Source: Undaria pinnatifida
Lineage: Eukaryota; Sar; Phaeophyceae; Laminariales; Alariaceae
Assembly (NCBI GenBank): GCA_012845835.1
Contig: JABAKD010000022.1
Span: 4,909,444-4,973,443, forward strand
Length of the DNA stretch: 64,000 nt
Direction: 5' to 3'
The translations under genes and the position numbers were made by a program. This document shows positions 31,000-41,762 of this stretch, in pieces; within the stretch, counting starts at the first letter, position 1, and the number at the start of each line of letters is the position of its first letter. The notes beneath the pieces are model-generated. The model was not told the DNA's origin. It saw only the letters and a list, made by a program, of their open reading frames with translations, and did no database searches.

Positions 31000-31610
31000 C
31001 CACGGCCATCCGCGTCCATTGCCACGGTGATCCGCCAATACGCGGGGACTTCCTCGGAGGTACGTGGTAGTCCGCGGCTATGGCCACAGCACGTGCCGCG
31101 GTTCTGTCCGTGGCAAACTCCGTCGTACCAGTCATGCCCACGGGCGTCCGGGCCCGTGACCGTAAGTCTTGCCGTGGGTCTTGCCGTGGGTGTTTCCGTG
31201 AACCTATCCGTGGACGTCCGCGGACGTTTCCGCAGACAAGTCCGTGGGTGTTTCCGTAGGCGTGTCCGTGGGTGTGTCCGTGGGCGTTGCCGTAGGTGCT
31301 TCCGTGGACGTTTCCGTCGGTGACCGCGGCTTGCCGTGGTATGCCTTGGGTGCTGCCGATGAGATTATCGTGGAGATTGCCGTGGACCTTGCCGTGAAGA
31401 TTGTCGTGGAAATTGCCATGGCTAGTGCCACGAGCCTCCACGGTGCTGCGTTACTTGCCGCGGCATTCCGTGGAAGCCCGTGAAGCGTCCGTGGAAACCC
31501 GTGCAAGGTCCGCGGTTGCCCGTGGAGTGTCCGCTATTGTCCGTGGAACGCCGTGAACATGGCCGTGGAATGCCGTGGAGGTCCGTGGATACTGCCACGG
31601 TGCTCCACCA
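31000..31610. repeat. Degenerate minisatellite of CCGTGG-centred 12-bp units
   Basis: CCGTGG, CCGCGG and CCACGG recur many times, often 12 bp apart (GTCCGTGGGTGT type). In the minus frame this gives Thr-Pro/Thr-Glu repeats. Because CCACGG is the complement of CCGTGG, many local hairpins are possible. Confidence 0.7.
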
Positions 31611-31905
31611 ATAAGACAAATAATGTACATCCCTCTACCATGTTACGAGGCCGCCGTAGGGATGGGCATGAAGGTTTGACAGCTGGGTGGGGTGCGGCTA
31701 TGTGGTGGCTTAGGTTGTAGTCATGGATGACGTACTCGAGGTCGTTTCCTGCAGGCAGCGAAAGAAACGGAGGTAAGTCGCCGACGACGCTGGCGTGGTC
31801 TTCTTCTTCTATCGCGTCGTTGACGCGCGCGGCCCACCGTCCAAAGACGGATTGTGTCCCAACGCTAGCGTTGAAGAACCTTTGGTGCAGTTTGGTCACC
31901 GTATT
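31534..31905 (-). pseudogene. Coding-like C-terminal fragment, unknown
   Basis: A minus-strand stretch (about 31900 to 31640) reads like a globular protein, with VFGRWAARVNDAIEEEDHA, and then runs into the 12-bp minisatellite. It probably continues the RING-like frame to its right through a frame shift or splice. No family is assigned. Confidence 0.3.
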
Positions 31906-31915
31906 CAGCTTGAGT

Positions 31916-32481
31916 TTAGGCGAACCCGGCCCCCCCGCCCGCGATGAGGAATGAAGGCAAGGTACGCAAGCCGGGCAACGTCTTCTTGTCGAGCCTGCAT
32001 AACGGCGGAGCTACCGCGCACATCTTGACGGTGTGCGAACATGTGCCACGGTTCCAAAGGACCACCATCATCTTTGTTGCCAGCGCCGCCCTCGGCATGC
32101 ACAGCCTGTACTTGACAAGCGGCTTGTTGCCGCTGACGTAGCCGAAAGTCGGCTGGAGGGAAACGATGGCCGGTGAACCACACACCATGCCGTCGAGCGC
32201 AGCACGGCAGATGACGCAATGTATCTTGCGTACCGGAGTACGTCTTCGACGCAACGATGATAGAAGACGTGATTGCACGGTAAGACGGCATTGAGTTGTG
32301 CACGCAGCGCTTCGCAGCAGATGCCACGAGTAAGTATCATGCACAGATGACGCCGAGGATGGCCGCTCACTATGACGAGGAGCCGATAAACAAAGATAGT
32401 AGACGAATTGCACCCTAGCAGTAGCACGCTGGGACGGAGAAGGGTGCATCGAATAAGGACGGAAAGGAGAAACAATGTCAA
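31916..32481 (-). pseudogene. RING-H2-like finger fragment, two frames
   Basis: On the minus strand one frame gives ICCEAL, then LPCNHVFYHRCVEDVL, a His/Cys pattern like the middle of a RING-H2 finger. The next frame gives KIHCVICRAALDG, like the last Cys pair. A one-base frame change joins them near 32240. RING fingers usually act as E3 ubiquitin ligases. The spacing CNHVFYHRC has one residue more than usual, so the fold may be damaged. The same frame continues with GTCSHTVKMC. It may be part of the Helitron-like relic to its right or a separate decayed gene. Confidence 0.4.
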
Positions 32482-32611
32482 ATATAAGTCGCAGCTACTG
32501 CTGTCAACAATCGGGACAAGGAGATATTTCCACGTCCTACGAGAGCCTATGGTACTGATAACGTACTGTAGTCAACACCAGATGGCAGCAATATCACGAA
32601 ACTGCGTGCAC

Positions 32612-33205
32612 TTATGACTCATTTTCCACACCTGACATAGTAGATGCGTCCTCGTCAATAGAAACCAGGCAATAATCGAACATAACCTGTATGTTAGCTG
32701 CTTCTACGGGTGTACAGAAGCTCACCTCTTCTTTGTCGCATCTTGCGGCCCGCGTCTCTTGAGGTTTCGGCCAAGGATCGCTGCTCGTATTTTCATCTTG
32801 CGTGGAGAGATCCGCCTCGAAATACGTGGGTTTCGTTCCATTTAACAGACAAAACTTGACTTTGTCTTTTGACATCAATTGATTGCATATAATCCGCCCG
32901 ACGTACCTGGTTCGCGCGGTGTAAACAATAAGCAGCAAGCGACGGAGACGACACAAGGTTACGAAAAGTATGGAACCGAACAAAATCATTTCAAGAGAAA
33001 GATGGCGAAACTGAGGCACTACATAAGCGTGAAAATACACAGTGGGCCAGATCCTAGCCGATAAGCAACCGTTTTCGGACCCATCGGGTAAATATAAACG
33101 GACTACGGAATGTTTTATCGGACTACGATACACATGCGACCAAAACAGTAGGAATGAGATACGACAGAAGAAGTCGCATAGACGTGGGCCACTTCCAGCA
33201 TTCAC
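32612..33205 (-). pseudogene. Coding-like minus-strand fragment, unknown
   Basis: The C-terminal 90 codons (about 32885 to 32615) look protein-like and acidic, including KFCLLNGTKPTYFEADL. The N-terminal part does not. It lies between the Helitron-like Rep fragment and the RING-like fragment, on the same strand. I cannot assign a family. Confidence 0.3.
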
Positions 33206-33949
33206 TCCTTCGAGCTTTCGCTAATTGTCTGCCAACCGGATATGCCCTCCACGTGTGTCACGGCCCACACGCCGGTAGCGAGCCGCATCACGACTATATT
33301 CAGACTACAGTACCCGCGCGTAGGAAAAGAGGCATTGGTTATACGGAAACCAACCGGCGCCATATAACAATAGCACCTCGCAAGCTTGATAATTTTCTCC
33401 GGTTTGTCCCCACCAGGTCGTCTCTCAGCTGCTCGCGGCTGTTGTAGCCGTATACCTACACTAACAGATGGGCACGCAATGTAGGCCGAAACTGCCCCTT
33501 GGTCAAGGCCGATATACGCCTGCACTTTCGCCAAGGTACCACCTTTACCATCAGCTGCCCCAACGCTAAAGAGGTAGTTGAAAAGGGCCTGCAGAGTCTC
33601 AAGGAAGCACTTGGCAGATGCAACAGGGTCAGCCGCGACCGTTTTCACCCTCGACATATAATCAGGCATTTGTTTGTGACATGTAGACGCAAGGTCGATG
33701 TTGTGACCTACTACGCAATTCATAAACAAAAAACTGATCATGTCCGACCGGTGTATCGCTGGTAAAAAAAAATGGCTGACCGAGTATCATCGTCATTGAA
33801 ACCGCCTGCATCCGTGCGGCATGATTGCCATGGTCTGTCCAACTCGCATTGTGTGACACCATCTGAAATGCTCTCAACCGCAGGAGAATACCAGGATGGG
33901 CGTGTAGCACGGCGCTCAGCCGCTTCCCTAGCTGGAGCTCTGCCGGCAA
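33202..33949 (-). pseudogene. Helitron-like Rep N-terminal region, decayed
   Basis: Two overlapping minus-strand frames join to give GQPFFFTSDTP (33949-33662 frame) and then DPVASAKCFLETLQALFNYL and LAKVQAYIGLD (33741-33202 frame). This order matches the helitron-like N-terminal region of RepHel proteins, which precedes the HUH nuclease. The HUH motif expected right after the last stretch is not visible in any frame, and no SF1 helicase follows. Helitrons move by rolling-circle replication; this copy cannot encode a working Rep. Confidence 0.55.
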
Positions 33950-34144
33950 AAAGGCTACCAGAACATCGTTCGATGTTCTCGATAGAGTCTCCGCGCCGTC
34001 GAATCTGACACCCGCACGCGGAGTTTAAACTGCACGTTAGACAGGGCTTCGTGTTTGATAATTATTACGGCCACGCACAAAAGGAAGCAACGGTTCTTGC
34101 GCGACCTGTCGTCGCGTCGGTTAAGCGAAACCCTGGCCCACCGT

Positions 34145-35523
34145 TTAAACGAAACAGGCCTTATGCTTGAAGGACATTCGGGTTCGCACAGCCTTCTGGA
34201 AACAAATGCACAAACCCTTCAACCCATGCGTCGTTTTTTTGTGAAAGTCACTCAAGATGCTACTATGGGGTACAACGAGAACGTTGTCATCGCCTCCAGG
34301 CACATGTTTGCCCATGCGGAGAGCGGTTTCCGCCGCTGCCACGGCATTCATGTCTAGGTCGTCACCCAATTTCAGAAGGTCACTTGGGCGTTGTAGTGAC
34401 GAAGTTACAGTGTCTTGAGCCGAATCAACGACCGCGTACGCATCGATGACATACCTTGCCGTCTTCGCCCGTGTCATTTTCCGAACCACTGTCCTCTGAA
34501 CTCTCCTCGTCGCTGCTAACCTCATCTTCGTCCGTCGCCTCGCTTTCTCGTCGGTCGTTCGTATATGACGACGGGGCTTTTCCTCGGAGATTATTTGGGT
34601 CCTGCGGATTGAGCACCGCGTCCAATAACTCCTGTGGAACACTCCCGTCAGAGGGATACGTGTTGAGATTGGTCTCGTTGACCGACGCTTTTCTTCGCGC
34701 GAGACAGAAACCACAAACTAAGCTGCCGTCTTTGTCCTGCATGTACTCGATGAGGTCTCGCACCATATGCTTGCGGGACCCTAACGGCCGTTTCAGTTGT
34801 GACGCAGTTGGCTTGTTCTTCCCAGCCAGCACGATGGTGATCATGTCCAACAAACCAGTGGCAGCTAGTGGCAGCTCTTGCCCATAACAGAACATGGATC
34901 GTTTGTGTAAAACACAGAGGTGCCCCGGAGTGAACGTTGAGCCGAGCCCGGGATGTTGCGAACTTTTCTCGACTCGACGGCAGTCACGTGGCCTGCCACA
35001 CGGACTGCATAGGCAGCTGCACGCTAGACCATCGTAGGCTCCGTTGAACTTGCGTGGCATGTCACCGACCCAAAAACCAGTCGTCAAATCTGTCTCAGGG
35101 ATTTACTTTCGACAAAGAGTTGTAGCAGTCCTTGCACACATGCAGCTTGCCGCCGTCTTCTTTTTGCAAAACCCATGAACACTTAGGAGCAATCCATCGA
35201 GCAAACCGCCGGGATTCGTTCGGTTAACCACGAAACTCCGACATCACCCGTTTATTCTTACGCAGATTGTCGGCCGCTCGGAGTTGCCCCCTGTGCGGAA
35301 GATCACGAGGAGACACATCAGGGTGGTCTCGCTCAGTAAACGTGACGTCGCATACCGCACGAGAAGATCTGAACAACGTGCAAGTTGACGTAGTTGGGAG
35401 ACCATTCACAAACTCGTTGTTCCCCTTTGCGCCAAGCGATTTGGCAGGTACTACGATGGCAGCGGGCAACCGACACTCATCAACCGGCGCTTTAGAGGAG
35501 CTACAGCTGCAAATACCAGACAA
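34145..35523 (-). pseudogene. Upstream Cys-rich part of the Helitron-like protein, several frames
   Basis: Minus-strand pieces are in order. A Cys-x2-Cys stretch HVCKDCYNSLSK (about 35130) comes first. The frame 35087-34425 follows, with CSCLCSPCGRPRDC and VCGFCLARRKA and a very acidic tail (34600-34450). A coding-like part of the frame 34714-34145 comes last. Cys-rich segments ahead of the helitron-like domain are known in protist and animal Helitrons (DUF6570-like), which is why I group them. A further coding-like stretch lies at 35523-35224. At least two frame changes and a TGA separate the pieces. Confidence 0.4.
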
Positions 35524-35579
35524 AAATATCGTAGATCGCCGATCGAAGTGTGTGTCTGCACGAAAAAATGCTGCAAATC

Positions 35580-36170
35580 GGCTCCTCTAAGATCGGAACC
35601 ATCTGTTTTATTTCCGTGCGGACCTAATATCTTTGACGAGACATTCGCCTTACTCTGCCGACAAACGGACCCTGTTGACAATCATCGATGCTGCGCATAA
35701 ATACCTCGGGCCGAAGGACCAAGCGCAGCGGACAGCCGACAATACTCAACGGGCATTGCAGAAGAGCCTCAACTGTAGTTACTCCAGACAAGAGTTTCGT
35801 AAATCGTCGACCAGATGGTCGTGTTGTTTTGTCTGCACGAATCGACATACCAAGATGGAAATATCCTATTTTATTTAACTCCGCACCTAATGTGTTTCAC
35901 GAGACACTCACCTGATACTACTGCCGACGAACATGCGATGCTGATTGTCGTCGATGCTGCGCAGAAGGACCTCGGGACGAAGGTCTCCGACCAAGTGCAT
36001 GCTGTCCCTAAACTGGGATTGACCTAGCGGAGTGTCGATAGCTGCACTTGGACGAGTTTCGAGGAAGACCGTGCGGGGCTCGGCAGACGCACGCCTGCGT
36101 TTAGCGCTTAGCCGAACGTTGCCCACAAAAAATCGATACGATAACGGACGAAGCACGCGACGACGATAAC
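35580..36170. repeat. Imperfect tandem duplication, about 270-bp period
   Basis: CACGAGACA(T/C)TC...CGATGCTGCGCA(T/G)AA...CCTCGG blocks recur at about 35635 and 35900. Identity is moderate. It is non-coding. Confidence 0.5.
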
Positions 36171-36590
36171 CAAATTAGTTAGACTATACTCTGGAACGGA
36201 GAAGCCGCAACACAGTCACAGTCAGTATCACTAGATATGTGGAGACAACTACCAATTTGTCAAGTTGCATGCCTACCAATTTGTCAAGTTGCATGCCTAC
36301 CAATTTGTCAAGTTGCATGCCTACCGCGTACATAAAAGCAGTTTTAATAGCAACGGAAACTGTGCGATGTATTAATATACTGCTGCTCCTGAAAAAGCAC
36401 AAATTAGTCAAACCATATTCTGGAACGAAGAAGCCGCAACAGCAGCCACAGCCAGTGTCATTAGTAATGCGGAGACGACTACCAATTTGTCAAGCTGCGT
36501 GCGCACCGCGTACATAGAAGCAGTACTAACAGGAACGGCAACTAGTATACTGCTGTTGCTGCTGCAAAAACACAAGGCAGGTGGTAAAAC
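36171..36590. repeat. Duplicated block with a 24-bp minisatellite
   Basis: Three perfect 24-bp units containing CCAATTTGTCAAGTTGCATG lie at about 36250-36322. One diverged unit lies at about 36480 in a second copy of the surrounding 190-bp block (TACTGCTG...AAAAGCACAA). Confidence 0.75.
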
Positions 36591-37106
36591 ACCGAGGACA
36601 ACAAATTAGGGCACTGGTGACAAGAGAAAGAAAGGCACTCGTGTGTACGAACGGTTCGAACTTTAGTATCGGCGTCAGAACCTCAGTAACTCGCACTGTT
36701 CGTACGAACCTTGGCTACGAACTGCAAAGCACCAGCTAGCACCCAAGACAAAAACGGGCAATCGTCTCGAAGTTACGTCCTCAAGTACCTCTACCTTGTC
36801 AAAGCTGCCTACCTTGTCCGCCGACACAGAATACAACAAAACAGAGGTGCTCTGCATCACAGCGTCAACGCGGGTCGACAATTGAAGCTGCCGCGCCGCC
36901 TCGCATTGAAAGTGCACGTTTCTCGCCGACCAAAAAAAAGGCGGGTATGCAACCCGAACACCTCCGCACGACGACTACCGCTGGCAAAGGTGAGATGAAT
37001 CTGCAGCGCAGTGCGGTGCTGTTTGGGTTGCATGTGCGCGTTCATTTAGCGACGGGAAGCGATGCTTTAGAGTAAAAGGCGTCGAGTGATGCTGCTCAAG
37101 CAGACG
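36591..37106. other. Non-coding
   Basis: I see no gene. Short palindromic words such as GTTCGTACGAAC occur near 36700. Confidence 0.4.
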
Positions 37107-39583
37107 TGCCCCCCTTCCCCATCCCCGCCTCTCCCCTCCCCCCCTTCCCCCTGCCCCTTCCCCCTCTCCCCCCTCCCCCCCTCCCCCCTCCCCCCCTTCC
37201 CCCTACGCCCCTCCCCCCTCCCCCCCTCACCCCTCCCCCCCTCCCCCTTCCCCCCCTCCCCCCTCTCCCCGTCCACCCTCCCCCCCTCCCCCCTCCCCCT
37301 TCCCCCCTTCCCCCCTCTCCTCCTCCCCCGTCCCCCATTCCTCCGTCCCCCCCTCCCCCCCTCCTCCCGTCCCCCCCTCCCCCCTCCCCTCTTCCCCCTC
37401 CCCTCCTCCCGCCTCCCCCCCTCCCCCCTGCCTCCCCGCCCCCTCCCCTCCTCTCCCCTCCCCACCTCCCCCCCTCCCCTCTCCCCCCCTCCCTTCTCCC
37501 CCCTCCCCCCTCCCCCTCTCCCTCCTCCCCTCTCCCCCTCTTCCCCTCCCCCCCTCCTCCCCTTCCCCTTCCCCCTTCCCCCCTTCCCCCCTCCCCCCCT
37601 CCCCCCTTCCCCCCGTTCCCCCTCCCCCCCGTCCCCCCTCCCCCCCTCCCCCCTTCCCACCTCCCTCCCTCCCCCCTCCCCCCTCCCCCCTTCCCCCCCT
37701 CCCCCCTCCCCTCCTCCCCCCTCCCCCCTTCCCCCCCCTCCCTGCCCCCTCCCCCCCTCCCCCCTCCCCCCCTCCCCGCCTACCCCCCCCCCCTTCCCCC
37801 TCCCCCTCCGCCCTCCCCCGGTCCGCCCTCCCCCTCCTCCGTCCCCGCTCCCTCGATCCCTCCTCGCCCCCTTCCCCCTCCCCCCCTCCCCCTCTCCCCC
37901 CTCCCCCCTCCTCCGTCCCCCCTCACCCCTCCCCCCTCCCCCCTCCCCCCCTCCCCCCCCTCCCCCCTTCCCCCCTCCCCCCTCCCCCCCTCCCCCCTCC
38001 CCCCCTCCCCCCCTCCCCCCTCCCTCCCTCCCCCCTAACCCCGCCCCCCCTCCTTGCTCTCCCCTCTCCCCCCCCTCCCCCCCTCCGCCCTCCCCCGTCC
38101 CCCCCTCCCCCCCTCCCCCCCTCCCCCCCTCCCCCCTCCCCCCTCCCCCCCTCCCCCCCTCCCCCCCTCCCCCCCTCCCCCCCTCCCCCCCTCCCCCCTT
38201 CCCCCATCCCCCCGTCCCCCTCCCCCCCTCCCCCCCTCCTCCCCCCCCCTCCCTCCCTCCCCCCTAACCCCGTCCCCCCTCCCCCCTCCCCCCTTCCCCC
38301 CTCCCCCCGTCCCCCCTGCCCCCTCCCCTCTCCCCCCCTCCCCCCCTCCCCCTCTCCCCCCTCCCCCCTCCCCCTCTCCCCCTCTCCCCCCTCCCCCCTC
38401 CCCCCCTCCCCCCTCCCCCCTCCCCCCCTCCCCCCTCCCCCCCTCCCCCCTCCCCCCTCCCCCCTCCCCCCCTCCCCCCCTCCCCTCTCCCCCCCCTCCC
38501 CCCTTCCACCCTTCCCCCCTCCCCCCTCCCCCCTCCCCCCCTCCCCCCCTCCCCCCCTCCCCCCCTCCCCCCCTCCCCCCCCCCCCCCCCCCCCTCCCCC
38601 CTCCTCCCCTCCCCCCTCCCCCCCTCCCCCCTCCACCCTCTCCCCCTTCCCCTCCCCCCGTCTTCCCCCATTCTGCCCCTCCCCCCCTCCCCCCTCCACC
38701 CGTTTTCCCCCTCCACCCCTCCCCCCTCTCTCCCTCCCCGCTCCCCCCCCTCCCCCCTCCCCCCCTCCCCCCCTCCTTCCCTCCCCCCTCCTCCCTCCCT
38801 CCCTCTCCCCTCCCCCCCTCCCCCCCTCCCCTCCGTCCCCCCCCCCGCCCTCCCCCCTCCCCCCCGCCCCCCCTCCCCCCCTTCCCCCCTCACTTCTTCC
38901 CCCTTCCCCCCTCCCCCGCTCCCCCCCCCCCCCCCCCCCCCCCTCCCCCCTCCCCCCCACCTTCCCCCTCCCCCCCCCCTACCCCCTCCCCCCCCCCCTC
39001 CCCCCCTTCCCCCCCCCTCCTCCCCCCATCCCCGTTCCCCCCTCCCGTCTCCCCCCCTCCCCCCTCCCCCCCTCCCCCCTCCCCCCCTCCCCCCTTCCCC
39101 CCTCCCCCCTCCCCCCCTCCCCCCTCCCCCCCTCTCCCCTCCCCCCCTCCCCCCTCCTCCCCTCCCCCCCTCACCCCCCACCCCTCCCCTCCTCCCCTCT
39201 CCCCCCCTCCCCCCTCCCCTCCTCCCTCCCCCTCTCCTCCCTCCCCCCCTCCCCCCTCCCCCCCTACCCTCTCTCCCCCTCCCCCCTCCCCCCCTCCCCC
39301 CTCCCTCCCTCCCCCCTCTCTCCCTTCCCCCCTCCCCCCTCCCCCCCTCCCCCCTCTCCCCCTCCCCCGTCCCCTCCTCCCCCCTCCCCCCCTCCCTCCT
39401 TCCCCCCTCCCCCCTCCCCCCCCCCCCTCCCCCCTCCCCCCCTCCGCCCCTCCCCCCCCTCCCCCCCTCCCCCCCTCCCCCCCCTCCCCCCTCCCCCCTT
39501 CCCCCTTCCCTCTTCCCCCTTCCTCCTCCCCCCCCCCCCCCCCCCCCCCTCCCTCCCCTCTCCTCCCCTCCCCCACCCCCCGG
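37107..39583. repeat. 2.5-kb C/T (polypyrimidine) tract
   Basis: Almost pure C and T, mostly CCCCCCT or CCCCCTCCC units with single A or G interruptions every few tens of bases. Several C runs approach or exceed 18 (near 38577, 38916, 39531). Because the minus strand contains almost no T, it has almost no stop codons, and long frames in all phases are a by-product. The minus strand is G-rich and should form quadruplexes; the plus strand could form i-motifs, and the duplex could form triplexes. It ends ten bases from the last coding sequence of the minus-strand LINE, so it may be that LINE's expanded 3' tail. Confidence 0.9.
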
Positions 39584-39589
39584 CCGCTT

Positions 39590-40422
39590 AGAGATGCCGA
39601 CGGTTGATGGCGCTGCCGCAGCCTTTGCGCGTCGCTCTGCAGCTTTGCGTCTCTCTTTTTCATGCCCATTCCGCATGAACACCTCGGCTCCCTCCTCTGC
39701 TCGTCGAAACAATCTGCCGGCCTTCTTAGCAGCCGTTCGCCATCCTTCGAATTTCGTTCCAAAGACCGACATATCCTCCTTCAGATGAGCCATCCAGTCC
39801 TTCTCTTGCCCTCCTGAGTAGCGCTTACCCCCAACAAGCTCCCCAAACATCACCCTCTGTGGCAGACGCTCCTCCCCCATACGTGCTACGAATCCCGCAA
39901 ACAATATCCTCGGTCTGCGCACTATGGCCTCTATGCTCTCGGAAGCTGTCTTGGCAAGCGCGTCGGCATACGATAGGGTGTGGTCGTCGCGCTTCCGTTT
40001 CCGCCATCCGAGGCATCGGAGGAGCATGGAGTGGTGAACCCGTCGTAGCCTGTCATAGTCAGGCTTGTTCGGGCTCCACGTCATGCAACCATAAATCAAT
40101 GTCTCGACCACCTCAGCTTTCAGCAACCGCACCTTCAAACGTAAGCGCACACCCGGGCGATCATAGATTCCATCTTGTATCGCTGGAAGCACGCCCAGGC
40201 CCTCTGAAGACGCCGCGTTATTTCAATGCTAAGGTCCATGCCTGCGGTAATAGCCCCGCCCAAGTGCACAAACTCGATTGTTTGTTTGTATACCTGGCCG
40301 GCTGCATTGGTTGTGAAGGACACCTTTCCCCCGCCTTTGGTTTCCAGGCACATTATCTCTGTTTTTGCCTCGGAGACCGTAAGCCCGAACGATGAGCACG
40401 GAGTCACGACCACCGTCATCAT
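39590..40422 (-). pseudogene. LINE ORF2 C-terminal region running into the G-rich tract
   Basis: A frame with FGLTVSEAKTEIMC and EFVHLGGAIT (40422-40135) overlaps one with ETLIYGCMTWSPNKPDYDRL and LRCLGWRKRKRDDHTL (40192 onward), as in many LINE C-termini. The second frame meets no stop before the tract. It continues as Gly/Arg/Glu repeats to 38264 because the minus strand there lacks T. Whether the true stop was lost or never lay before the tract cannot be told here. Confidence 0.8.
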
Positions 40423-40429
40423 CCTCTCC

Positions 40430-41762
40430 AGCCCTTATGATGATCGCAATACGATGCTCGCGTCGTCTGCGTACAGCATACCCCACAATCTCTGTACCTC
40501 CTCCCCCTCCTTCCCCCTCCGCCCGTCGACTTTGCCTGTGCGTGAAGTGCCCTTTTTCTCGCCTTTCTCCTTTCGTTGGAGCTGCACCATGTTGTCCGTG
40601 ATGGCTGCATCAGCGAGAAAGCGTTCCTCGGCCACACGCTGTACCGCCGTGAAAAACATGTTGAACAGCAGTGGCGCAAGCACGCATCCTTGCCTGAGAC
40701 CTTGCCCCACGTCGAACTTATCCGAGCACTCTCCATCATCCAATCGCACGCATGCTTGCATGCCGCCGTGGAATTGGCGGATGATGGCGAGCATTCTCGG
40801 TGGCACGTCAAAACGAGCAAGGACATCCCACAGAAGGGTTCGGTCGACGGAGTCATATGCTTTGGTGAGGTCGATAAAGCACAAGTACAAGGGGGTGTCC
40901 TTCTTCCGCGCCAGTTCCTGCAGTCGTCGTACTACGAACATCATGTCAACTGTCGAGCGTTGGGGTCTGAACCCACACTGTTCCTCCGACAGAATGTTCT
41001 CGCGTTCGCAATAGTCACTCAGGCAACCCGCGATGACATTGAGGAGGACTTTGCCGGCGTGAGCCACGAGGGAGAGGCCGCGATTATTGCCACACTCAGT
41101 CCGATATTTCTTCTTGTGAAGCACCTTAATCGTTGCATGTTTCCATTGTTGCGAAACGACACCTCCCCTTCACACAGCGACGATGATATCGTGGAACTTT
41201 CCGAGAGTGTTAAATTCTCGTTCGTCGGTTAAAACCTTCAAGAGCTCGGCCGGGAGACCATCGGGCCCTACCGCCTTTCGGTTCGCCAACGCACGGATCG
41301 CCTCCTCTACTTCGTACCTAGAGGGGATATCGTCCAGTGGTCTGCACGGGGGCACTGTTTAAGCTCGTCCACAATGCTCGGATCAAGGGTCGGCGACTTG
41401 GCGTTAAGCAGTTTGTGAAATCACCTCACCCACCGCTCGCGGATGGGGGCATTATCCCGCAGCAATCGACCGTCCTCGTTTTCGAATTACTGCGAGTTAA
41501 ATGTCCTCTTCCCTTCCACATCCATCCTCTTGAGGTGTTTGTAGAAGCCAAATTGATCACCTTCTCGGATACGCCCTTCGAGTTGGCTGTCGTAATCTTC
41601 GAACAACCTCTGTACATCTTCCGCCCGCGTGCGTTTCAGCTGTTTGGTGGTCGCCTTCAAGGATCGCCGTAGACCACGATCGTTTGGAGCAGTTTCCTCG
41701 CGTCTTCCCTTTTTTACCAGCGTGCGTTCAACTCCGCTTTCGTCTCCTCGGTCGCACACCAA
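40430..41762 (-). pseudogene. LINE reverse transcriptase domain, broken
   Basis: RT motifs occur in order on the minus strand: KAVGPDGLPAELLK (about 41290), [14 protein letters not shown], motif [13 protein letters not shown], motif [15 protein letters not shown] and motif [11 protein letters not shown] (about 40460). Breaks include a TAA near 41487, a TGA where Trp is likely (near 41430), and frame changes near 41340, 41150 and 40435. All palm residues are present, so decay is recent to moderate. Confidence 0.9.

Noticed and set aside
37086-39607. Very long Pro/Ser/Leu-rich frames on the plus strand, like a hydroxyproline-rich cell-wall glycoprotein
   Set aside because: All phases are open simply because the DNA is C/T only. 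There is no signal peptide, no defined repeat register and no non-repetitive domain, so this is a simple-sequence tract.
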